Origin: Actinomycetales bacterium
GTDB taxonomy: Bacteria > Actinomycetota > Actinomycetes > Actinomycetales > JAHECE01
Direction of reading: 5' to 3'
Assembly: GCA_024641895.1 (NCBI GenBank)
Contig: JAHECE010000092.1
Coordinates: forward strand, 4,940 to 10,210
Length of the DNA: 5,271 bases
The notes below the pieces were generated by a model. The model did no database searches, had not been told where the DNA came from, and saw nothing but the letters and a program-made list of their open reading frames with translations. Of this stretch, positions 1-5,271 are shown piece after piece (the first letter of the stretch is position 1; each line of letters opens with the position of its first letter). Position numbers and translations under genes: made by a program.

Positions 1-2351
1 AGCAGATCTCCGCGAGACGCGACGACGTCGTCCAGCTGCTCGAAGACCACGGCGTCCAGTACGGGGGCGAGGACAGCGGGCAGGCCTGGAACCTCGACCC
101 GCTGCCCGTGCTGCTCGACGAGACCGAGTGGCGCACCCTCGAGGCCGGCCTCGCGCAGCGCAGCGAGCTGCTCGACGAGATCCTCACCGACGTCTACGGC
201 CCACGCCGGCTCCTCACCTCCGGGACGCTGCCGCCCGAGGTGATCCTGGGTCACCCCGGCTTCCTGCGCGCAGCCGACGGCGTCACGCTTCCCGGCGCCC
301 ACCAGCTCTTCCTGGCCGCGGCCGACGTCGCGCGCAACGCCGACGGCTCGTGGCAGGTGATCGCGGACCGGACTCAGGCGCCGTCCGGCATGGGCTACGC
401 GATGGAGGACCGTCGCGTCCTCGCCGAGGTGCTCGCAGGCCTCTACCGCAAGGCACGGATCCACCGCATCGGGCCCTTCTTCCACGCCATGCGGCTGGCC
501 CTCGTCGACGCAGCCCCGCCCTCCGCAGGTGACTCCCCGCGCATCGCGCTCCTGACCCCCGGACCTCACTCGGAGACCGCCTTCGACCAGGCGTACCTGT
601 CGGCGATGCTCGGTTTCCCCCTCGTGGAGGGCGGTGACCTGGTCGTGGACTCCGGGCGGCTCTGGATGCGCTCGATGGACAAGCTCGAACCGGTCGACGT
701 GCTGCTGCGGCGGGTCGACGCCGAGTACTGCGACCCGCTGGACCTGCGAGGCGACTCCCAACTGGGCGTCCCCGGGCTGCTGCACACGGCACGCCAGGGC
801 GGAGTCTCCGTCGTCAACACGTTCGGCAGCGGTGTTCTCGAGAACTCCGCCCTCCTGACCTTCCTGCCCCGCATCTGCCGCGAGCTGCGCGGGCAGGAGC
901 TCATCCTCAGCTCGGCGGTCACGTACTGGTGCGGCGAGCGGTCGATGTGCAGCCACGTCATGGCCAACCTCGAGCGCCTGGTCATCAAGCCGACCGCGCG
1001 CTCCCGCAGCGGGCGGTCCATCCTCGGCTGGACGCTCACCGCCACCGAGCGAGCGGACCTCGCGGCCCGCATCTCGGCCGAGCCGCACGCCTGGGTGGGC
1101 CAGGAGCCGATCGAGGCGTCGACGGCGCCCACCGTGGCCCGTACGGGCCTCGAGGCGCGAGCGACGGTCCTGCGGACCTACGCGGTCGCGCGGCCGGACG
1201 GCTACCAGGTGATGTCCGGGGCCCTGGCCCGCTCCGCGACGCAGTCGGACGCCGGGCTCGTCTCGAGCTCCGCGAACGCCGTCGCCAAGGATGTCTGGGT
1301 GCTCTCCTCGGAGCCCTACGCCCTCCTCGACCCGTGGGTGCAGGAGGGCCCCGCGCCGACGAGCATCACCGCGAGCATCTCGCCCCGAGTCGCCGAGGAC
1401 ATGTACTGGTTCGGCAGGTACGCCGAACGCGCCGAGGCGACCATCCGGCTGCTCCGCGCCGTCGGCGACCGCTGGGACGACTTCCACAGCTCGGGCGGGA
1501 CCACCGGCGGCCAGGCGCTCGACGTGGTCAAGGCAGCCCTGGCCGACGTCACCGCGCCGGGCGCACTCGCAGACCTTCTGTGCGACACATCCCGGACCGG
1601 GACGGTCGCCTTCGCGATCCAGCGCATGATCGGGGTGGCGACTGCGGTCCGTGACCAGCTCAGCTCGGACACGTGGCCGTCGATCTCGGCGATCGAACGG
1701 GCACTCGGCCGCGAACGCGCACTGCACGCCAGGTCGGGAAGCGAGGCGGTCCCGGACCGGCAGACGCTCGCCCGCCTGCTGGAGAGCCTGCTGTCCCTGC
1801 AGGGGATGGCCGCCGAGTCCATGGTCCGCGACGTCGGGTGGTACCTCATGGACGTCGGCCACCGCTTGGAACGGGCCCAGTTCCTGGTCGACACCCTGGC
1901 GGCGACCCTCACCCACCAGCGCAGCGCCGCCATCGACTCACTCGTGCTCGAGTCGGTGCTGATCGCGAACGAGAGCATCATCACCTACCGACGCCGCTAC
2001 CAGGCACGTGCCAACGTGCAAACGGTGATCGACCTGCTGCTCATCGACGCCCGCAACCCGCGCTCGCTCGTCTTCCAGTTCGACCGGCTGCGGGCGGACC
2101 TCGAAGAGGTCCCCGCTGCCGGCCGAACGTCCGCCCGCGACCGACTGATCGACGACATGCGCGACCTCCTCTCCGAGCTGGACACGGCGGTCATCGCGGC
2201 GGCGGACGACCACGGCCTGCGCCGTCGCCTGGTGGAGCTGCTCGACTCGCTCGGCTGGCGGCTGCGCGAGCTCGACGAGGAGATCACCCGGGTCCACTTC
2301 GTCCACCCGGTGCCCAGCCAGTGGCTCGACTCGGGGATCTGGGGCTCCTGA
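1..2351 (+). CDS. Circularly permuted type-2 ATP-grasp / alpha-E fusion protein (5' partial)
   Basis: The frame is open from the left edge (first full codon at 3) to TGA at 2349-2351, giving 782 visible residues. The residues before the first in-frame ATG/GTG codons (RRDDVVQLLEDHGVQYG) look like normal family sequence, so the true start lies upstream. I estimate 50-70 residues are missing. Visible residues 1 to about 445 form the permuted ATP-grasp region (formerly DUF404/DUF407). Landmarks are GHPGFLR, LEPVDVLLRRVD with R236-D239, NTFGSG at 272-277, LVIKP with Lys329, LRTY at 390-393 and KDVWVLS from 429. Residues from about 458 to the end form the helical alpha-E domain (formerly DUF403), opening with SPRVAEDMYWFGRYAERAE. 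ATP-grasp enzymes typically activate a carboxylate with ATP and ligate it to an amine; here the substrate is unknown and ligase activity is a family-based prediction. The protein is probably cytoplasmic. It overlaps the downstream transglutaminase gene by one base, which suggests a shared function. In many bacteria the two domains are separate proteins. Family assignment is secure; the biochemical role is not. Confidence 0.93.
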   Translation, partial: QISARRDDVVQLLEDHGVQYGGEDSGQAWNLDPLPVLLDETEWRTLEAGLAQRSELLDEILTDVYGPRRLLTSGTLPPEVILGHPGFLRAADGVTLPGAHQLFLAAADVARNADGSWQVIADRTQAPSGMGYAMEDRRVLAEVLAGLYRKARIHRIGPFFHAMRLALVDAAPPSAGDSPRIALLTPGPHSETAFDQAYLSAMLGFPLVEGGDLVVDSGRLWMRSMDKLEPVDVLLRRVDAEYCDPLDLRGDSQLGVPGLLHTARQGGVSVVNTFGSGVLENSALLTFLPRICRELRGQELILSSAVTYWCGERSMCSHVMANLERLVIKPTARSRSGRSILGWTLTATERADLAARISAEPHAWVGQEPIEASTAPTVARTGLEARATVLRTYAVARPDGYQVMSGALARSATQSDAGLVSSSANAVAKDVWVLSSEPYALLDPWVQEGPAPTSITASISPRVAEDMYWFGRYAERAEATIRLLRAVGDRWDDFHSSGGTTGGQALDVVKAALADVTAPGALADLLCDTSRTGTVAFAIQRMIGVATAVRDQLSSDTWPSISAIERALGRERALHARSGSEAVPDRQTLARLLESLLSLQGMAAESMVRDVGWYLMDVGHRLERAQFLVDTLAATLTHQRSAAIDSLVLESVLIANESIITYRRRYQARANVQTVIDLLLIDARNPRSLVFQFDRLRADLEEVPAAGRTSARDRLIDDMRDLLSELDTAVIAAADDHGLRRRLVELLDSLGWRLRELDEEITRVHFVHPVPSQWLDSGIWGS

Positions 2352-2353
2352 TG
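2349..2353 (+). promoter_or_regulatory. TGATG stop/start overlap coupling the two operon genes
   Basis: The stop codon of the ATP-grasp/alpha-E gene (TGA) and the start codon of the transglutaminase gene (ATG) share the A at 2351. This arrangement commonly supports termination-reinitiation, which would keep the two proteins in a fixed ratio. No strong Shine-Dalgarno precedes the ATG. Coupling is inferred from layout, not demonstrated. Confidence 0.7.
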
Positions 2354-3313
2354 ACCCAGCCACAGGCCCGCGCCCGCCACTACCACCTGGTCCATCGGAC
2401 GACCTACACCTACCCCGAGCCCGTGACGCAGTCGTACGGCCGCGCCCTGCTGCTGCCCCGGACCGTGGGCGGGCAGACCTGTCACTGGAGCGAGCTGCGC
2501 ACCGATCCCGTCGCCTCGGAGATCGCCGAGCACCGCGACTTCAACGGCAACCGTTCCAGCTACTTCGCCGTGACCGACCACCACAGCGTGCTCGAGGTCG
2601 TCGCGGAGTCCGCGCTCACGGTCAACCGGCGGATCCCTCACGTGGACCGGATCCCGCCGGTGCCGTGGGAGCAGGTCGCGGCCACCACGCGGGCGCTCCG
2701 CAGTACCGGCGACTCCCTGCACAGCGACCACGCGGCCGCCGTCGTCGCGGTCACCGACGGCGCGCTCCCGTCACAGCTGGTCGGGCTGCACGATGCAGCG
2801 CGTGCGTATGCAGACCCGATCTTCCGTCCGGGCCGTCCCATCGGGCACGTGATCCGCGACCTGACCGAGAGCATCTACTCCGACTTCACCTACCGATCCG
2901 GTTCGACGACCGTGAAGACGGGCCTCGAGGAGGTCTTCGAGCGTCGCGTTGGGGTCTGCCAGGACTTCGCGCACGTCCTGATCGCCTGCGCGCGCACCAT
3001 GGGGCTGGCCGCACGCTACGTCTCGGGCTACATCGAGACGCACCCACCGGCCGGGGAGCCGAAGCTGCGCGGGGTCGACGCCTCGCACGCGTGGGCCTCC
3101 GTCTGGGTGCCGCACGGCGGCTGGGTCCAGACCGACCCGACGAACGACCAGTTCGTGGACAACCGGTACGTCCTGCTCGGGTGGGGCCGCGACTACCGCG
3201 ACGTGTCGCCGCTGCGCGGCATCGTCTTCACCGAGGGCAGCGGATCCTCGCTCAAGGTGGGCGTGGACCTCATGGAGGTCGACGCCGAGGCGCTCGCCGA
3301 CCTCCGGGGCTGA
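2351..3313 (+). CDS. Transglutaminase-like cysteine protease/transferase family protein
   Basis: This 320-residue protein starts at ATG 2351, which shares its A with the preceding TGA. The frame is open further upstream, but that part is a shadow of the previous gene; family similarity begins right after this ATG (HYHLVHRTTYTYPEPV). Residues about 8-95 match the bacterial transglutaminase N-terminal beta domain, and residues about 155-265 the transglutaminase core. The papain-like triad is intact: Cys203 in GVCQDFAH, His246 in ASHAWASVW and Asp262 in DPTND. Enzymes of this fold cleave or transfer acyl groups at amide bonds through a Cys thioester. Members found next to ATP-grasp/alpha-E genes are predicted to work as peptidases or transferases on the ligase product or tagged target; no substrate can be read here. 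I see no signal peptide or membrane segment, so the protein is probably cytoplasmic. Only a weak GGGG lies 6 bases before the ATG, which suits translation by coupling or reinitiation. Length and motifs are normal for the family. Confidence 0.95.
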   Translation: MTQPQARARHYHLVHRTTYTYPEPVTQSYGRALLLPRTVGGQTCHWSELRTDPVASEIAEHRDFNGNRSSYFAVTDHHSVLEVVAESALTVNRRIPHVDRIPPVPWEQVAATTRALRSTGDSLHSDHAAAVVAVTDGALPSQLVGLHDAARAYADPIFRPGRPIGHVIRDLTESIYSDFTYRSGSTTVKTGLEEVFERRVGVCQDFAHVLIACARTMGLAARYVSGYIETHPPAGEPKLRGVDASHAWASVWVPHGGWVQTDPTNDQFVDNRYVLLGWGRDYRDVSPLRGIVFTEGSGSSLKVGVDLMEVDAEALADLRG

Positions 3314-3416
3314 CCCGCCACCGCCCGCGCCGGCTCCGCTTGCGGGAAACGTCCAGCACGCTTCGCATCACGGAAGTTCCCCACAGGCCCGGCTACCGGC
3401 CGCGATAAGTTCGAGC
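3314..3416 (+). other. Intergenic gap between the ligase operon and the transporter
   Basis: These 103 bases separate the transglutaminase stop from the transporter start. They hold no ORF that looks real. A short GC inverted repeat (CCCGC at 3324-3328, GCGGG at 3342-3346) is followed by AAACG rather than a T-run, so it is not a convincing intrinsic terminator. A small palindrome, GGAAgTTCC, lies at 3372-3380 and could be an operator half-element or chance. The 3' end carries a TANNNT hexamer described separately. Confidence 0.6.
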
Positions 3417-3417
3417 A
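3406..3417 (+). promoter_or_regulatory. Candidate -10 element for a leaderless transporter transcript
   Basis: TAAGTT at 3406-3411 fits the TANNNT actinobacterial -10 pattern and ends five bases before ATG 3417. Transcription would then start at or next to the A of the start codon. No Shine-Dalgarno-like purine run lies in the 15 bases before the ATG, which agrees with a leaderless mRNA. No good -35 hexamer is visible at normal spacing (CCACAG region), so the assignment stays tentative. Confidence 0.45.
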
Positions 3418-5195
3418 TGACCTCCGCGGCGGCGCGCTGGCTGCCCGGCCTGGCCGTGGCCAGGTCGTACGAGCGCGCCTGGCTCCGCAAGGATGTCGTG
3501 GCCGGGGTGGCGCTCGCCGCCTTCCTCCTGCCGGCCGGCATGGGCTACGCCCGCGCGTCGGGGCTGCCTGCCGTGACCGGTCTGTACGCGACGATCGTCC
3601 CTCTCCTCGCCTACGCCCTCGTCGGCCCGTCCCGCATCCTCGTGCTGGGCCCGGACTCGGCCCTCGCGCCCGTGATCGCGGCGTCCGTGGTCGTCCTCGC
3701 GGCCGGGGACCCGGCGCGGGCGGTGGCGCTGGCCGGACTGCTCGCGATCTTCATGGGACTGGCGCTCGTGCTCGGCGGCGTGCTCCGGCTCGGCTTCGTC
3801 ACCGACCTCCTGAGCAAGCCGATCCGGCTCGGCTACCTGAACGGCATCGCCGTCGTCGTCATGCTGAGCCAGGTGCCCACGACCCTCGGCTTCGCCGGGG
3901 ACTCCGGCCCGATCCTCGACCGGATCGGCGAGATCGCGTCCCAGGTGGCCGCTGGTGCGGTCCAGCCCACGACCCTCGCCATCACCGCCGTCACGCTCGG
4001 CCTCATGATCGGCCTGCGCCTCGCGCACTCGTCGATCCCCGGGGTCCTCGCCGCCGTCGCCGCGGCGATGGTGATCACGGCGGCCTTCGGGCTCTCCGAC
4101 GACGTCGCGGTGGTCGGTGCGCTGCCCGCCGGACTACCTGCCCCAGCCCTCGGCGGCCTGACCTGGGCCGACGTCGGACCGCTCATCGGGCCGGCGCTCG
4201 GAATCGCGCTCATCACCTTCGCGGACACCGGCGTCCTGTCCCGCAGCTTCGCGGCCCGCCGCGGCGAGACGGTCGACGGGAGCCAGGAGATGGCGGCCAT
4301 GGGGATCGTCAACGTCGCGGCCGGGCTCTTCGGCGGGTTCCCCGTCTCGGGCAGCTCGTCCCGGACCCCCGTGGCGGAGCAGGCCGGCGCGCGCACCCAG
4401 CTCACGGGCGTCGTGGGCGCGCTGGGCGTCCTCGCGTTCCTCCTGTTCGCCAGGGGCGCGACGGCGTACCTGCCCACGGCCGCCCTCGCCGCCGTCGTCA
4501 TCGTGGCGGCCTCGTCCCTCATCGACGTCCCGGCCCTCGCGCAGCTGGCGCGGATGAGTCGCACCGAGACGCTGCTCGCCGCCTCGGCCTTCCTCGGGGT
4601 GACCCTGATCGGCCCGCTCGAGGGGATCGTCATCGCGCTGGGCCTGTCGCTCCTGACCTTCGTCACCCACGCCTGGCGCCCGTACCGCGCGGAGCTGGTC
4701 CGCGTCGACGGGATCAAGGGATACCACGACATCGACCGTCACCCGGAGGGCAGGCGCATCCCGGGCCTGGTCATCGCCCGGTTCGACGCCCCGCTCTTCT
4801 TCGCCAACGGCGGGATCTTCGCGGACTTCGTCAGGTCGCTCGTCGAGACGGCGCCCGAACCCGTCGACCGGGTGGTCGTCGCGTCCGAGCCCATCACGGG
4901 CCTGGACACCACGGTGATCGACGACCTGACGCGGCTCGACGACTGGCTCCGCGCCCGCGGCGTCGACCTCGTCTTCGCCGAGATGAAGGGGCCGATCAAG
5001 GATCGCATCGTGCGGTACGGGCTACGGGGGCGCTTCGACCCCGAGCACTTCTACCCCACCATCGGCCAGGCGGTCTCGGCGTATCGGGCCGAGCAGCGGG
5101 CGCTCCTGCCCGACGACGCTGACGTCGACGTCGCTGAGACGAGCGACGCTGAGACGAGCGACGCCGAGGAGTCCGACGAGGGCGGGCGGCCCTGA
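3417..5195 (+). CDS. SulP-family inorganic anion transporter with STAS domain
   Basis: This complete 592-residue protein has the usual length of bacterial SulP (SLC26-like) carriers. These move sulfate, bicarbonate or other small anions across the cytoplasmic membrane; the substrate here cannot be told from sequence. The N-terminus (RWLPGLAVARSYERAWLRKDVVAG) is a typical SulP lead-in to the first membrane helix, which supports ATG 3417. Residues about 25-420 are mostly hydrophobic helices. They include LLPAGMGYARASGLPAVTGLYA, the GPDSA motif at 78-82 and FPVSGSSSRTPVAEQAGARTQLTG with GSSSRTP at 312-318, near the central anion-binding half-helices of the fold. A linker (WRPYRAELVRVDGIKGYHDI) leads to a cytoplasmic STAS domain at about 447-560, containing APLFFANG and GLDTT with Asp497-Thr498-Thr499 at the usual nucleotide/regulatory loop position. 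The last 25 or so residues are an acidic repeat tail. The gene sits 103 bases after the transglutaminase gene and probably has its own promoter. No carbonic anhydrase or sulfate-assimilation gene is adjacent to narrow the substrate. Confidence 0.95.
   Translation: MTSAAARWLPGLAVARSYERAWLRKDVVAGVALAAFLLPAGMGYARASGLPAVTGLYATIVPLLAYALVGPSRILVLGPDSALAPVIAASVVVLAAGDPARAVALAGLLAIFMGLALVLGGVLRLGFVTDLLSKPIRLGYLNGIAVVVMLSQVPTTLGFAGDSGPILDRIGEIASQVAAGAVQPTTLAITAVTLGLMIGLRLAHSSIPGVLAAVAAAMVITAAFGLSDDVAVVGALPAGLPAPALGGLTWADVGPLIGPALGIALITFADTGVLSRSFAARRGETVDGSQEMAAMGIVNVAAGLFGGFPVSGSSSRTPVAEQAGARTQLTGVVGALGVLAFLLFARGATAYLPTAALAAVVIVAASSLIDVPALAQLARMSRTETLLAASAFLGVTLIGPLEGIVIALGLSLLTFVTHAWRPYRAELVRVDGIKGYHDIDRHPEGRRIPGLVIARFDAPLFFANGGIFADFVRSLVETAPEPVDRVVVASEPITGLDTTVIDDLTRLDDWLRARGVDLVFAEMKGPIKDRIVRYGLRGRFDPEHFYPTIGQAVSAYRAEQRALLPDDADVDVAETSDAETSDAEESDEGGRP
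5133..5177 (+). repeat. Three tandem 15-bp repeats encoding an acidic AE(T/E)SD tail
   Basis: GCTGAGACGAGCGAC occurs twice in perfect tandem (5133-5147, 5148-5162), followed by a diverged copy (GCCGAGGAGTCCGAC, 5163-5177). In frame they encode AETSD-AETSD-AEESD at the very C-terminus of the SulP transporter, preceded by DDADVDV and followed by DEGGRP. The unit is a multiple of three, so copy-number change would keep the reading frame. The tail is probably disordered and cytoplasmic. Confidence 0.9.
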
Positions 5196-5219
5196 CGGAA
5201 GCGCTCGGCGCCGCCCCGG

Positions 5220-5232
5220 TACGATCCGGGCA
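5220..5232 (+). promoter_or_regulatory. Candidate -10 element for a leaderless downstream gene
   Basis: TACGAT at 5220-5225 is a good -10 match and ends six bases before ATG 5232, placing the likely transcription start at the start codon. No Shine-Dalgarno is present. CTGACG at 5192-5197, overlapping the transporter stop, resembles a -35 hexamer, but the 22-base spacer is too long for a standard promoter. The -10 and leaderless reading are therefore better supported than the -35. Confidence 0.5.
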
Positions 5233-5271
5233 TGAGCCTGGTCCGGCTGGTGGTCGCTGCGGCGATCGTCG
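5232..5271 (+). CDS. Start of a gene cut by the window edge, possibly a NUDIX hydrolase
   Basis: ATG 5232 opens a frame that runs off the right edge after 13 full codons (MSLVRLVVAAAIV). The hydrophobic VVAAAIV stretch directly after a short start resembles the first beta strand of small actinobacterial NUDIX (deoxy)nucleoside triphosphate pyrophosphohydrolases (MutT-like). It could equally be the beginning of a signal peptide or a membrane helix. The NUDIX box itself would lie outside the window. The existence of a gene here is supported by the well-placed TACGAT hexamer upstream; the product is a guess. Confidence 0.5.
   Translation, partial: MSLVRLVVAAAIV

Noticed and set aside
108..110. 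GTG at 108 as the true start of the ATP-grasp/alpha-E gene
   Set aside because: Family-like sequence (RRDDVVQLLEDHGVQYG and WNLDPLPVLLDE) continues in frame upstream of it to the window edge, so the start must lie outside the window.
566..1132. Antisense ORF inside the ATP-grasp gene
   Set aside because: High-GC codon bias leaves antisense frames open by chance. The translation is Arg/Ser-rich with no recognisable motif.
1673..2350. Upstream in-frame extension of the transglutaminase reading frame to an ATG at 1673
   Set aside because: It overlaps the alpha-E domain in another frame, its translation is low-complexity Arg/Pro/Gly/Ala-rich, and transglutaminase family similarity begins only after ATG 2351.
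3324..3346. Possible intrinsic terminator (CCCGC / GCGGG stem) after the transglutaminase gene
   Set aside because: The stem is only 5-6 pairs with a loop of 11-13 bases, and it is followed by AAACG rather than a T-run.
3833..4732. 299-codon antisense ORF opposite the SulP gene, and its neighbours at 3393-4028 and 4134-4742
   Set aside because: They are shadows of the transporter's GC-rich codons, with Arg/Gly/Ala- or Asp/Glu-rich low-complexity translations. The + strand protein in the same span has clear SulP motifs throughout.
5196..5219. Possible terminator or hairpin after the transporter gene
   Set aside because: It contains only the short GGCGCC self-complementary stretch in GC-rich sequence, with no extended stem and no T-run.

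Overview
The window is very GC-rich (about 70% by eye), densely coding, and all genes lie on the + strand. GC-dominated third codon positions, long antisense shadow ORFs and possible leaderless starts suggest a high-GC actinobacterium. A Micrococcales lineage such as the Cellulomonas group is plausible, but this is an inference from protein style only. I see no mobile element, tRNA, rRNA, CRISPR array or integration scar.

Region 1 (1-3313) is a two-gene operon. The first gene, cut by the left edge, encodes a fusion of a circularly permuted type-2 ATP-grasp domain and a C-terminal alpha-E domain. Its TGA stop shares one base with the ATG of the second gene, a 320-residue transglutaminase-like protein with an intact Cys203/His246/Asp262 triad. 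This gene set (permuted ATP-grasp, alpha-E, transglutaminase) is known from comparative genomics as a predicted but biochemically unresolved peptide-ligation or protein-modification system. It is the nearest thing in the window to a poorly described system. The Anbu proteasome-like partner seen in some genomes is not in this window.

Region 2 (3314-3416) is a 103-base gap. It has no convincing terminator, but a TANNNT hexamer lies five bases before the next ATG.

Region 3 (3417-5195) is a complete SulP-family anion transporter gene with a cytoplasmic STAS domain. It ends in an acidic tail built from three copies of a 15-base, five-residue repeat.

Region 4 (5196-5271) is a short gap with another TANNNT-type hexamer (TACGAT) six bases before an ATG. 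That ATG starts a gene truncated by the right edge after 13 codons; its first residues resemble small actinobacterial NUDIX hydrolases, but too little is present to be sure. The transporter and the edge gene appear to be transcribed independently of the ligase/transglutaminase operon, and nothing links their functions directly.
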